From: Malus domestica
Taxonomy: Eukaryota; Streptophyta; Magnoliopsida; Rosales; Rosaceae
Length of the DNA: 64,000 nt
Assembly (NCBI RefSeq): GCF_042453785.1
Contig: NC_091668.1
Location: forward strand, 21,795,001 to 21,859,000
Direction of reading: 5' to 3'
Shown: one piece after another, positions 32,782 to 45,505 of the stretch
How the letters are laid out: each line of letters starts with the position of its first letter
Position numbering within the stretch: position 1 is the stretch's first letter
Notes under the pieces: generated by a model
What the model was told of the DNA's origin: nothing
Database searches by the model: none
What the model saw: the letters and a program-made list of their open reading frames with translations, nothing else
Made by a program: the position numbers and the translations under genes

Positions 32782-35700
32782 CTAGATGTCTCTCCTTCCC
32801 ACAACCCCAGCAGGACCATGCTTCTTCTGTATACCATACTGCCAGGCATCTCTAGATTTATCACCTGATTGATCAAAGTCGTCCAAGGAATTCTCATATG
32901 GAGGTTTCATAGGCCGGTAACTTCCATTCCTAGAAATTACTGATACACCCAACTTCTCATCATCTTCTGACGGTGTTCCTGACCTTGATTCCATGTGCAT
33001 ATCCATTGATCTATGCCTTGGTCCACCAGACCTGAAACCCCTCATATTAGAGGAAGGCTTTCCTGGTAATGGAGCATAAGAAGGTACCTTTGGTACCCGA
33101 AATTCTTTGGGAAGAGTTTCTATGTCCATAAAACAGTTCCTGGCTTTGGCATCAGTAATCAATGCAGCCCAGTCATCACACTGCATTAAGGCACTTGCAT
33201 TCCCCATGACCTGTTAAAATATCCAGATTGAAATTAAAAATGCAAAGTATGTATGTGCAGGTAGAAGGTGCAAACTTGTCTGTAATTAGTATAAAAGGAG
33301 GACAAAATAGAAGAAATCCATACCCAAAGAGCCCTTCTTGCACGAGTGAGAGCTACATTCATACGGCGGATATCTGCTACAAAACCAACCCCGTGAGTTG
33401 AAGCTCGCACACAGGACATGATAATTACATCACGCTCTTGGCCTTGAAAAGCATCTACAGTGTTGATATATATATCCTTCCCTTCCTCTGAATTTAAAAT
33501 ATCCTCAAACTCACGTTGGAGGCATTTGAGTTGCAATTTATATGGTGTGATTATGCCGACAGAAACTTTCCCCAAACCCAATGCTTTCAAGGACTTCTGG
33601 AGATGCTCATACAAGCGCACACAAAACTGTGCTTCGTGTATGTTCTGATAAGAGACAGATCCCCCTCTGTGGGACTCCCGTCCATGGGAAATGTCAAAAA
33701 ATACATAAGGTCTAAGTAAAGGGTCCTTGTAATAGGTTTCATCAGGTAAATTAGCAACACTTTCACTGTCAGTGAGGCGTCCTTGGTAGAAGTACCTAGA
33801 AGGAAAATCACGTATTTGGGGATGCATCCTATACTGCACAGATAACAACATTGTTGGACATTTTGCTTGCTGGAATCTTTCGAAAAGACTTCTACTGTAT
33901 AACAAGGTCCCAGCAGCCTTGCTGATAACTGTTGCGGGAAGCTGCTGAGGATCCCCAACAAGAACACATCGTGCAGCACCAAGAGAAAGGGGAGGAAGAA
34001 CTCCCACTTCACTGGCTTGCGCTGCCTCATCAATCACAACCATATCAAACCCATGAGAAAGACGAGAGAACAGCTTGCGACCACTGCTTGAAACAGTAGT
34101 GAAAACAATCTCAGCCTCATTGGCAAAACTTGCCTCAAGATTAGCTCGAGCTTCTTCCAAGTTAAAATTGCCACCAGCACGAAACTTGCTTTCTAAAATA
34201 AACAGGCGAGATAGCTCAACTAGAGTTTTATCCCTGTTTTCAACAACAGCTGCAAGAATCTGCAGCAAAGTATCTCGATTCTGGTCCCGAGCCACCAAAA
34301 CATCAGGATCAACACCAACTGATCCTTGGGAACGAACAGCAGCAGCTGCAACAGTAAGGTCTCTTTGAAGATTAGATATCTGCACGGACAACTGAGCTTC
34401 ACGATTTCTCAACTGATGCATCCACCCTAAAACTTCCTCACGGTTCTTAACCAGAAGCTGTTCAGTTCTCCGCTCAACGGATACAGCCTGGGCAGCACGT
34501 GTCTGTGAATCCACACCTACTCGGGCTACATCAGGTCGATAAACTTTCATCTCGCCATCAATGAATCCACGGTCAAGAACACGGGAAAGAAGCTCATCTG
34601 TTGCAGCATTAGAAGGGGCGCAAACCAACATTCTAGGCTTTGGACAGAGCTTGGGTAGTGTACGAAGGAGATTCTGGTCCATGTTCTGAAGAACCTCATC
34701 TATTGATCCCGTAGCAACATTATCAAAGTTGGTCTCACTATTTTGCTTATAGCTTTCAGGTGCTAGTTTCTTCAGCAAAGAAGTGTAGTACTGCTGATAC
34801 TGAACCAGATGGATGACGTTTAGCATTCCCCAGACCGTATGTGTCTTACCTGTTCCTGGAGGTCCTTGAACAAGTGTAAAAGGCCATGGATCTTGCCTCT
34901 TTCCACCACTTGTACCTGCAGCTGTATGCATTGCAGCCCATTGGATTGCTGATAGCTGGGGCCCATTAAAGGTCCTATGCAAATGATCAATGAAATTCGG
35001 TGTGAAGCATTCTGGCATAGCAGGGGACTGCTGCTCGTATTTTGGAAAGTGTTCAGGACTGGGCCGTAGAATTGCTGCTTGCATCTGTTAAATTGTTCAC
35101 TCAAATTATTATTCACAGGAAAAAGAAAAAGAACATGGTCATTACTGATGCAAAAATTTGTCACCTGCATATTCAGACGACGAAATGCATGCAGTGCAAT
35201 ATACTCGCGCTGGGTGGTTGCTAGAGAACCAAGCACAGTTAAATACCAAATTCCTTTGGGCTGTAGCTTTCTTAGAACATGATCATCATCAACCAAGCTG
35301 GAAAAATAATATCAGAGAGAGGAAAGAAAAAAAATGTAAGCATATTTGCTGCAAAAATACTAAAGGAAATCAAACTAATAATCCAAAATCATAGGAAAAA
35401 AATATACTACCTGTTAGAATCATAGGAGTCCCCAACATAAAAATGAAGGATTGCCCCTGGGGGATCACGAGTATCGATAGGAATATGTCGCCGGACAGTA
35501 CCAGCCACACGCCCACTGATTTCAGGCTCCTCATCACCCTCAGCTGAAGAGTTGTTCCTTTTGGATCTGACTGCTTGACATAATAAGAGTGAATGTAAGG
35601 AACATATCAAAAGCATCAATATCGAATGAAATGATTTCACAGAAAAGTATTCACATATCAGACCTGATCCAGGCCGAGGAGTTGAAAGAACTGCAACATC

Positions 35701-38615
35701 CCCCTCTTTAAATGTCCACTTGCATTCACTAACTGGAAGGACTATTACATCATACCACCCTAAGCCACCAAAAGTTACACCTTAGTCAGTTCACAGAACC
35801 ACAAAAAAAGCACGGGTACTATAAGCTATACTGGACAACCCTAAATACATGGCTAGCCTATTTTATTTTCATTATTTCTAAAATCTGTACCCTGATATAT
35901 CACTAAAGTAGGAGGAAACAAATTGGACATGTACCTCTCTCTCTCCTTTCAATGCTTCTTACACGAACAGTTATATGAGCATCTCTAGAAACACCCTCTG
36001 TTAATTCCTCCCAGGTGCTGTAAAGTTGTGCACGGCATTCTTCAAACAGAAGCGGTTCAAATACTCTAACATACTCCTCAACAGATTCAAACTTTTCAGG
36101 AACACATTGGAGGTCAGTCTCCCCTGTTGCAACAAAAAAAAAAATTCAGTGGAAAGAAAAATGATTTTGAAGGGGAAGACAAAGGTAAAACCACAAGGAA
36201 TAAAGGATAAACGTATATTTGCTAGGCTATGAGAACACATAACATAAAAAGCAACGATATAAGAACCATTTACATGTACCCTGGTCGCAGCCTACCAACC
36301 AAAGAGAACTTCCACATGAACTAGAAGCTGTACAAGCTTTCAGCAAATATAAGGTTTAGAAAATAAATAAACAAATAATCACAGAAATATAGGTTACCAA
36401 AACAAAATTACAGGTTACAGTTGAAACTTCAAGTACTTAAACAAACAAGAAACCTACAATAACCAGTTAAAATTCCACACAGAAAATGTAAACTTGAAGG
36501 CTGCTCTTAGTATTAGCTACAGATTAAATATATTATGTTGGCTCAATAACAATTAATACTATGAAGGAAAATCCTCCCAATTGGCCCTCCTGATAATTGC
36601 ACACCCACCAAATGGAGCTGTTGAGATCTTGTCCACTGTTTGGGGGCCTGAGCAATAAAATATCAACTTTTACAATTTACAAGCTATAGAGAATCACAGT
36701 TACCAATTCCTTATTTATTAGAAAATAAAAACCAAATAATGCATGCTGGTCTGTTGTGTGTGTGTGTTTTTCTAAAGCTTGTCCGGCGGCTGCTGCTCTG
36801 GGGCAGAAATATATCAAAGCATGTAAAACTTCAATTGAAATATTTACACACCCCCAACCACCGCCCCTCCAAAAAAAAAAAAAAACTAACTAAAGAGATT
36901 GAAGATAGTAGGAACATTACACTATGAGAACATTTGCACACAAGAGGGTATGTGATGATGATACGGATTACAAAGTGAAATTGAGAAAATCAATGAAATA
37001 TGTTAACATGGAATCTCGATTTCACAATATAATTGTCATCACCTTCCAATCTTTGTGTGCTATGAATCTCATAATGTAACAATTGGAGGGGCATGGATCA
37101 CTGGCATAAGAAAATTCGGAAAGCTGTTAACACACATGGCCTAAAGTTCCCAAGAGTAAAAAGAAAGAAAGAAAGAAAGAAAAAAAAAACTGGGATACAT
37201 GTTACAACTATTCAACAGTAATGAACATAAACAGAAATACAACATTACTTTATACCTGGGTGATGCCAAAACTTCTCATTTGTAACCTCCCTTATAAGAC
37301 GCTCAACTGATGTGTCTTGGTATGTGTTACTGATTGCCGTTTGCTTCTTGGCAGGAAGAAGTTTCTTGTTTCCAGATTTGGAATCCATGGAGCTTTGAGT
37401 GATCAGTGCTGGCTTCCTATTAGCAACATGTGAATTCTTCAGCTGCCTTGTATCCGTGGGCTGCTTCCATGAACTCTGCCTTGGAATTGGCGGTAAGACC
37501 TCTGTGGAAGGATCATTGTCAACATTTTGCCTTCTGGTCCTAGATAGTGATCCATAACTAACATCCCCGTTAGTTTCAGACTTGGAATCACTAGACTCTG
37601 CGGCAGTTCCTCCATCATTACATAAAACATCAACTTGTTTCTGGTCCTTAATCATTGATTGTGACTGCTTTTCCCCAACACAATCTGCAGGCAGAGTAAT
37701 GGTACGAACGTCCTTCAAAGTGCGAGTTGTAACAGGTGAGGGAAAGGTCTGTCTTCTTGGTGTTGAACTTTTGATAGTGCCAGCTTGCTTAACATCATCC
37801 AAATTAAGGAACATTGTCTGTCTATTACGTTTCTTTCCCAGCTTTGCTTCATTCTGTTGGCTCAGCTTCCTCTTCATTGGATTATTTGCACACTTGAGTG
37901 CATGGCTTGCTTCAATGCCTTTAACTTTTTCTTGTTTCAAAACCAATCCGTGTTCATCCTGACCATCCATGGCTGCCTGACCTTTAACATTGCTGTCTGA
38001 AATGCGGCTACTAGTACTATTCTGATCATCTACTCCTAAAGAAGTATGACTGGTGTTCTTATCCTTGAGACCTTCTGAAGTTTTAATATCACAAGAACTA
38101 ATATCTGGAGCAACACCAGAAGCACATTCAACAATCCCTCCCGATTGTCCTTGTAAACTTGTACCCTGTTCATGCAAACTGCCAGTTCCACCTGCTTCAG
38201 CAGATCCCTCGGCATCATCAGACCACTCTCCTTCTTCTCTTTCCACAGATGGACCATTTGCAGAAGCAGAAGCTAAACATGGTACAGGTTTCATGTCCTC
38301 ATCATTACTTGATTTAGATACTGATGTATATTTGGGATTACTATCTCTTGATTTCTCGTCAGCATCACCTTCAAAGCCATGAGCATTTTTTGGCCGAACA
38401 AAAGGTTGAAAACCTGACACAGACGATGCATGTGAAAAAGCATGATTATTAACAATTCTTGGTGCAACGGCTGCTACTGCAAGCACTTCTGAAGTGTGGG
38501 GGTTTGAAGAAGGAAGTGCCTTTTGTGGCTGGAAGCTGAGGGCGCCATCACTCTCTTCATTATCCTCGGCAGGGGGTTCATTGAGATCAAATAACAACCT
38601 TCCTCGAGAACCCAT
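32782..38615 (-). CDS. SEN1/senataxin-like superfamily 1 RNA/DNA helicase
   Basis: Seven coding exons on the minus strand: 38615-37256, 36123-35935, 35759-35664, 35570-35411, 35297-35165, 35084-33324, 33210-32782. They total 4128 nt and 1375 residues. Residues 1-15 are MGSRGRLLFDLNEPP; DLNEPP fits the EAR pattern DLNxxP. The next ~440 residues are Ser/Lys-rich and probably disordered. The helicase core is in exon 6: GPPGTGKT (Walker A, residues 720-727), CAPSNAATDELLSR (motif Ia), IDEAAQASE (Walker B, DEAA 998-1001), LVGDPQQLPATV (motif III), YRMHP, TVDAFQGQERD and VALTRARRALW (motif VI). A disordered tail follows. The SEN1 family unwinds RNA:DNA hybrids and acts in transcription termination and R-loop control; that role here is by family. 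Layout and length agree with the Arabidopsis At4g30100-type proteins as I recall them. All motifs are intact. The donor after 35664 (GTCTGATA) is weak. Confidence 0.93.
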
Positions 38616-39515
38616 CTCATATGTAAATACATACAAATTAAACCGTATTTCCAAAAAGGTTGAACTGGTCAATTTCGTGATTCCCTCCTAAGGAAAAATT
38701 CAAACGAAATGCATACAGTTAGGAAACAAGAAAACATCACAGGATAAACGCTCGCATTAAATGGAACAAATTGGTATTAAAACATTAATCAAAGAGTTAT
38801 AAAAGTTCAGCCAATTCTACATGCCAGATCAAGGAAACCAATCAATCGACAACGTTACAAGAAGCAATCCAGTATCAAATAATAATAACTAAACCACAAA
38901 ACACACACACACAACACACACAGCATGCTCAAATTAACAGTTATCAAGCTGGAACGATTTCGAGAACATGAAACAAAATCATACAACACATTAATTTCAC
39001 AAAATTATTACTACTTCAGAATGCATAAATTGGTTTTCCAAACAGCACATAATCAAATAAGCATAATTTACATATATACTACATATATACAACCTAGCAG
39101 AATAAGCATACACGAAACCCTAACAAAAAATAGAAGGAAAATAAAACCCCCAAATTTGAAAACGCAGTTCCTGATCCAATTAAATTCAAAATTGCCTACT
39201 CAGATTGAAATCCCAATCCCAATCCCAACCTGCTGACCTAGCTTTTCGTTTCTAGGGTTTCATCATCAATAACCAAACACTCCAAATCCCAACACAAATC
39301 CGAAATCTCAAAATCCCAAATCCCACTCCCATCCAAACAGATCCACAATTCCTTCACCCAAATGTTCATGCATTCATCAAATTACTCCCACCTAAAGATT
39401 TAGTCTCTAATCAAATCCCATTATTCATGCTACTGATCCTCCGCATCAACAAAAATTAAATTCGGAAAAATTAAATTAAATTTTAAAATATATTGGGCAG
39501 AATTATTACCTCTTT

Positions 39516-39665
39516 TCAGAGCTTTCGTGTGGTGTATTTATCAGATGGAAAAATAATAATTATTTAATTTAACCAAAATTAAATAAATTTGGGAGACGGA
39601 GGACTCGCTGTAGGGTGAGGGTTAGAGCGAGAGAGCGAGCGAAGCTTGAGAGAGAGAGGAAAATA
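39516..39665 (-). other. Probable non-coding first exon (5' leader) of the helicase gene
   Basis: On the minus strand, CT-rich leader sequence runs down to AGCTCTGAAAAGAG|GTAATAATT, a good donor at about 39515. The transcript would resume at an acceptor shortly before the ATG at 38615. Limits are approximate. Confidence 0.5.
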
Positions 39666-39692
39666 TGAGAGAAAACAAGGCGTGGTGACGGG

Positions 39693-39700
39693 TTTATATA
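39693..39700 (-). promoter_or_regulatory. TATA box of the helicase gene
   Basis: Minus strand reads TTTCCTATATAAACCCG around here, a near-ideal plant TATA box. It lies about 30 bp upstream of the CT-rich leader ending in the donor at 39515. Confidence 0.6.
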
Positions 39701-40739
39701 GGAAATATCAAAGGCTTCGCCGGCCGGTTTTATCTCCGGCCACCGTTATTTTATTCCCGGCAAATTTAATTTCTATCCATTATTTTAGTTTATTTATCCT
39801 CTCGAGGTTGTGAAATTCCCAAACCGCCCTCCCGTCCTCCTGCTTTTAACCGACTCTGTTTTCCGGGTTTGAATTTGACTAGGCATGGCTTCCGGAATAA
39901 GGACCAGGGTAAATTCGGGATTTTGGCAGCGGCGGATCAGGGCAATCTGGTGGGGAAATTTTGTGTGTAGTACGCTCACAGTGAGAATCTTATGCTCCAT
40001 GGGCAGTTCTCTCGGGTTCGGCTCTGGGCCACTAAACTGCCACGTGTACGGACAGGATTTCTGATCTATCAATGATTCCTTAATTGGATTTTATGAGGGT
40101 TTTTTTTTTAGGAAAACTAATGAAAATGGCTTGAAAACTTTGAGTTTTAATGATAAGGACAAAATAAAAGGTAAAGTGAATAGTACCAGGATTGACTTTT
40201 TAGTGTAAAAATGTGATTTTTCGTTAAAGTGAACAGTACCGGGTGCTTTTCGTTAAAGTTCCTTTTTTTTTTAGTGGTGGCGCTTGGAACGGGTGTAATA
40301 CTTTCAAAATGCTTAGGGTAGAAACGTCATTTGGACAAAGGGGTGGGTACGATCTCACGTGCTTTCAAAGCAGAGGAAGAACACAATACCATTGTGGTAC
40401 AACAACGCTGTGGGATTGCGTTTGGGGCACGCAAACTCGAGGCGCGTGGGGCATGCGGTCACTGTTTTAAATTTTAGTTGAAATTAGAAATAGAAAACCA
40501 CCTCGTGTATTTGGACGAGGAGCCAGATCCTTTCTGTGAAAATTCTGAAGATTACTTCATCGTATTCATTTATTATGCATCGTGTAGACAGTTTTTATCA
40601 GATATTATTTGTATTTAATTTAAATAAAAAAATACAAAATAACTTTTTACTGCAGAATTACAGATAAACATATACCATGAAATGATCCCGAACCTATTCC
40701 CCTATATTCTTCGTTTGTTGGCAATTACTTAAGGTCACT
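39701..40739. other. Upstream region of the helicase gene, gene-free
   Basis: Contains the 154-bp MITE at 40110-40263. The open frame at 40243-40470 has no recognisable domain. Nothing else is identified. Confidence 0.45.
40110..40263. mobile_element. 154-bp MITE, copy 1
   Basis: AGGAAAACTAATGAAAATGG...TTTTCGTTAAAGTTCCT, with imperfectly inverted ends. It is the reverse complement of 49772-49926 with few changes (AACTTTGAGTTTTAATGATA, AGTGAACAGTACCGGGTGC and others). T-rich flanks prevent reading a target duplication. Confidence 0.8.
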
Positions 40740-41892
40740 TGATAACGTGTGTAAAATGCCATGAATCATGACTAGAGGCCCAAGGCCATAAAATATTACT
40801 TATATTTTAATTATGGAAATAAGAAATTATGGAAAGAATCTAAATTAGGAGGAAAAGTCTATTGTGAAAGACAATTATAGCCTTACATTTCATGATGGCA
40901 TTCGTTGAGGATGGTTACATATTCATTTATTTTGGTAGTGACCAAAACTCTAATGTGTATGTGTTTGGGCCCAAAATAATAGTTTGGGCCGAGTATAGAA
41001 TCATTCTCGGCCCGAAAGGCCTTGCGATAAGAATACCATGGATCGTTTAGTACGAGGGCCTCCAAACCTAGGTCGGCTAGGTCATAACGCAAGAAGGCGA
41101 GTCCTAATGCAATAAGGAGTCTCGGCAAGACCCGGAAGCGAATCCGGCTCGGTTAAGGACTAGGTTCACAATCCTAGTGAAAGTAGGACTGGTCGAGTTT
41201 GTACTGATCAGGAGAAGAAGACCTAGTCCGAGTAGGTTTTTAACTCGACCTTGGGGGGCCGTTGTTATAAATAGAAGAGACTGCGCATCATTCAGGCCCC
41301 TGCAAAATAAATACAAAATTGCCATGCGCAAATTCTCACAACTTGTGATTTTTCTTTTTCCTTTTTCGCTGACACATCTTCCGTTGGCATCAACAGCATT
41401 GTGGAAGCAACCGGTGATATCTTACGTCGGCATAGATAGCTCTGTCACCGTAGAGTCAGTCGGTCTCGCAGTATCTTCCGTTGGCATCAACAGCACTGCA
41501 GCGAGAACGATTGATTACCTATCCGAGTCTCGGTCGAGAAGGATTTCTGAATCCTTGTTGGTCGAGGTCATCTCATCAGCCTTCTCAGCAAAGTGAGGTG
41601 TTACAGTTATTACATTCGGCACATTGAAAGCCGAATTTGATATTGAACTTCGTAAGAATAGTAACCTTGTCTTCAGGTTCGAGAGCCCAAGAGGCCGAGA
41701 CGTGTTCCTTTCTCGGCCGCAATCGCAAGACGCAGAAGTCAGCCGCGTACCCAACGCAACATCAACAAAATTTACTCCTCGGCCGAGCTCGGCCGACGAG
41801 TTGGCACGCCCCGCATCCATCGAAGGACGTAGTTAGCTTATAGATTACTCGGCATGCGCACCACGTAGGCTTGGTAGTTTCTAGGGTCAACA
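40740..41892 (+). mobile_element. LTR remnant rich in CTCGGCCGAG motifs
   Basis: Runs from TGATAACGTGTG to AGGGTCAACA, with TTATAAATAGAAG at 41265-41277 as a promoter box and downstream leader-like sequence. Several GGCCGAG/CTCGGCC motifs occur. Flanking pentamers do not match. Open frames of 60-140 residues inside it have no similarity I recognise. LTR identity is inferred from structure only; more of the same element may lie at 43240-43760, where GACTTCGGCCGAGAAAAG occurs. Confidence 0.45.
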
Positions 41893-41909
41893 GTATGTCA
41901 TTGAAATTT

Positions 41910-42926
41910 GGCTAAATCGCGAAAATAGTTCCTGAGATTATATAACACATCGCTTTGGTCCATGAGATTTCAAATCAATATAAGTGGTCCATGAGATTGT
42001 CCATCATCCACCATTTTCATCGTTTATTTAAAAACTTCATTAAATGTCCCGAAACTCTTGGCCGGAAGTTTGGACAATTTTCAAAGCTTCGTAACTTAAT
42101 CGTTTCTTAACCAAATTTGACCCATAATATATAAAAATAAAGATAGGAAAGTGTAGAATAAGATTATACCTATTTAGAAGCCCAATGGTTGCCGGAGATG
42201 GTCGGAAAATAGCCTCAAAATTGACTGGTCCGAGAGAAAACTGAAAAACTCGCCGAAAACTGGTTAAACTTTAAACATTCATAACTTCTTCAATACTCAA
42301 CGAAATCAAGTGATTCAAAAACAAACATCATACTTCTTGATGAGACAAAGAGAATGGTACCTTTTTTTATGGTTAACTCGTTGTGGTTTGACTGAAAAAT
42401 GGCTCGAAAGTGGCTAACTCGAGATCAAGACAGCCACTTTAGAGCCATTTTTCAGCCAAACCACAGCGAGTTAACCGCTGAAAAAGGTACCATTCTCTTC
42501 GTCTCGTCGAGAAGTATGATTTTCGTTTTTGAATCACTTGATTTCGTTGAGTATCGAATAAGTTATGAACGTTTAAAATTTACCCAGTTTTGGGCGAGTT
42601 TTCCAGTTTTTCCTTGGACCAGTCAACTTTGAGGCTATTTTACGACTATCTCTGGCAACCATTGGGCTTCCAAATGGGTATTATCTTATTCTATGCTTTC
42701 CAATTTTCATTTTGATATATTATGGGTCGAATTTGGTTAAGAAACGATTGAGTTACGAAGCTTTGAAAATTGCCGAAACTTCAGCCAAGAGCTCTAGGAG
42801 TTTTTAATGGAATGACCAAAATGATAGAGGATGGACAATCTCAGGGACCACTTCTATTGATTTGAAATCTCAGGGACCAAAATGAGGAGTTATGCAAATC
42901 CCAATGACCATTTTCGCGATTTAGCC
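41910..42926. mobile_element. 1-kb foldback Mutator-like element
   Basis: Nearly the whole element is one inverted repeat with arms of about 500 bp. It opens GGCTAAATCGCGAAAATAG and closes CATTTTCGCGATTTAGCC, and turns over near 42418 (AAAATGGCTCGAAAGTGGCT and its complement GCCACTTTAGAGCCATTTTT). The flanks TTGAAATTT (41901-41909) and TTGAAATTG (42927-42935) are a 9-bp duplication with one mismatch. There is no coding capacity. Its inner arms share a module with the LTR at 1-2583. Confidence 0.85.
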
Positions 42927-42935
42927 TTGAAATTG

Positions 42936-43860
42936 TAATGTTGTCAAAGCTATTGTTAGATGATGTTGACTTTCAAGAGAAAAAAATTGGTTTTCTTTTC
43001 TTTTTAGGTTACAAAATTTTATTGATTTGCGTTGAATCAAAAGTTGGTGGGTGATTTTCTTATTATTTTGATATATTGTTGTTAATGACATGTTAACATA
43101 AATATACGATGAGAAATTCAGAGAATATATTGAGAAAATGTATTCTCGAACTTGAAAACCTCCTTTAGAGAAAGGCAATCATCACTCGCTAACTCCATAA
43201 TCACTCAAGAAAAAGATATATAACTTATCTTGCACATTGATTCAATGCGACATTTGATTTTTCCTTATGTGCTTGTGTCGACCCTAAAAATTAGAATGCC
43301 TAAATGGCGTGCAAGCCAAGTAACTAATGAGCTAACTATATTCTTCAGTGGTTGATTGCTGATGTGGGCATGCCAACTCGCTACCAAGCTCGATTGGGCG
43401 AATAAGATGAATGTGGTTATGTGAAACGCGTTGTTGACTACTACATCGACCGACTTCGGCCGAGAAAAGAACGTTCTCAGTCTAGGGTTCTATAACTCAA
43501 AAATAAGATGATGCAAATCACTACTACATTCAGGATCTTATGAACCAAGTTCAGCAGCTTCAACTATATTTGTGAAAATATAAGTAAGTCGAATCGGTAT
43601 CAAAACTATAAGGACTTGTAAATAAAATATGCAGTTTAGCCGAACTTCAATAGATACTTGAATAACTGATCATAGAACATTCCACTTTGACAATAAGCTG
43701 ATGAGGTGACCTCTTGCAGCTCATTTTTTCAATGAAAACCATACACTTTGGCTGTATACTACTTACAAATTATAGAAAGAATAAAATGTTACAATTCCAA
43801 CAATGTTGTCTAAATAAGGGTGTCCTATATATTGTCTAACCATATACCTAGATCTTTAGG
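42936..43860. other. Gene-free stretch, probable retrotransposon debris
   Basis: The part around 43240-43760 has GC-richer blocks including CGACCGACTTCGGCCGAG and may belong with the LTR remnant at 40740. No open frame or protein similarity is evident. Confidence 0.35.
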
Positions 43861-43862
43861 TC

Positions 43863-44160
43863 TTGTTTGGTATCTAGGAGTTGGATAGATCATCAGATTC
43901 AATGAATGTAAAATAAAAAATTAATGTTAAATTGCATATTTTGTTCAGGTTGAAAGAAGAAAATGTAATGGTCATGAAGAAAAGTTTTCCCTCCCATCCT
44001 ACTATTTTTGTGAGAATTAGAATAGTAAGCTTCTCTCGTAACTATGTAATTTATATCTTCAATATGGACAAAGTCTGCAAGTTGACATTTGTTTAAATAT
44101 TAAACATTCATTAAATGTAGTGAGTAATTTAATCCAATTCAATCCTAAATATCCAAACAA
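43863..44160. mobile_element. ~300-bp MITE with TTGTTTGG ends
   Basis: Left end TTGTTTGGTATCTAGGA; right end TCCTAAATATCCAAACAA, inverted with few mismatches. AT-rich interior. Target duplication not established. Confidence 0.55.
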
Positions 44161-44716
44161 TATTGGTGGCTACAAAACAATGTTTGCTTGCATTCAGACT
44201 AAAAGCATAACCTCATATTTGTCCTCTCCATGGGCTGCTAGAATTTGAATCTTCTTCTTTTTTTGGTTAAAACAATTGCATTTTTTTTCTCAGTTGCCTT
44301 TGCAAACCATATCTATATTATTGTAGTTGGTTTATCATTAGGTTGGCATGAATATATATTCTTTTCCTTGCATATGCAATATCCACACCACAAGCTTAAA
44401 AAACACCAAAAAAGAAAAGATAATAAATTACTAAAGTGCATGGTTCAAGATATAGACAACTAATTCGTCTCATAGAGGTCTCAAAGTAAGAGTAATATAT
44501 AATCCATTGTTAATCATCTCCGGATTCTTCTCTTTAATTTATGTTTTTTTATGCTGCAAGTCAAATACGACGAACTTGAATTAGACATAGCAAGGGTCAA
44601 GTCTTATGAATATAATTATTCATTTCCATTTGTAGCATAAGTACATGTATCCTTTTTAAACAAAAAAATTGAGATAATTGGTGGCAATCCACAGTATCGA
44701 TGTGATCAAGGAATAA
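44161..44716. other. Gene-free stretch
   Basis: AT-rich. The 72-codon frame at 44245 is unsupported. Nothing else is identified. Confidence 0.4.
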
Positions 44717-44727
44717 TATTTTTACAT

Positions 44728-44949
44728 AGGCAGATTGTCTGCCCTCGTATTTGGTTACCCTTCACATCCCCTCCTATTTGTGTGTTCACGGTTAAGCAAC
44801 GTCAATATTTTATATTCTTATTTCTTTTTATCTTATTATCTCTATAAAAAAAATCAATATAAAATGTTGACGTGACTTAATCGTGACCGCACAAAATAGG
44901 GAAGAGAATGGAAAGGGCACCCAAACAAAAGGACAGACAATATGCCTCC
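44728..44949. mobile_element. 222-bp MITE with 11-bp duplication
   Basis: Inverted arms of about 95 bp: left contains GATTGTCTGCCCTCGTATTT, right its diverged complement. It is bracketed by TATTTTTACAT at 44717-44727 and 44950-44960. Confidence 0.75.
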
Positions 44950-45089
44950 TATTTTTACATGGTATCTGCCTAACTAGGTCCTAGGGTTTATCTCACCAAC
45001 GCTTTCCAGTCCCTTATCGGCCTTGGTTTTCCTTTTTTATCCTTTTGTTACCTTTACCTTACCAATGCTATCTTAGATTCCATTTTACA

Positions 45090-45505
45090 TCACATCATTG
45101 GCCATGATACTGCACAGGATGCCTGGAAGTGTCTTCACTCATTTTTCTTAGAGTTCTCTTTCTAGCGAGGCCAGCCTCCACTTCCAACTTCTTGCCATGT
45201 CCAAAGGCTCCCAATCTCTTGATGTTTACCTGCAACATGTCAAGTCTATTGCAAATAAACTTGCTTCCATCAATCAGCCGGTCGTGGACAAAGATATTGT
45301 TCTTGTTGTTCTTCGTGGCCTTGGTTTCAAATATCGGATGTCCAATACGGCAATCATCAACGGCTCTCTTACTACATTCGTCGACCTTCGTCACACTTTC
45401 AAGCAGCAAAATTCAAGGTCTTCTTCTCCTTTTAATTCAGGCGTAGCTCTCCTCATGCATTCCGCAGGCCCAACCGTCTCTTCCTCTCGGAGCAATTCTT
45501 TATAG
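45090..45505 (+). pseudogene. Ty1/copia gag (UBN2-type) fragment
   Basis: One frame gives HDTAQDAWKCLHSFF (45105-45150). After a frameshift, another gives SKGSQSLDVYLQHVKSIANK, LVVLRGLGFKYRMSNTA and FVDLRHTF (45197-45420), the gag layout of RE1-like copia elements. The rest of the polyprotein is missing. Not functional. Confidence 0.75.

Noticed and set aside
33587..34033. 148-codon frame overlapping the helicase
   Set aside because: Shadow of the conserved helicase exon in another frame.
41177..41596. 139-codon + strand frame as a gene
   Set aside because: It spans an LTR promoter/leader region and shows no domain; opposite-strand frames are also open, suggesting GC-rich chance.
40740..41892. 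Five-base target duplication around the CTCGGCCGAG-rich LTR
   Set aside because: Flanks TCACT and GTATG do not match, so boundaries or solo-LTR status remain unproven.
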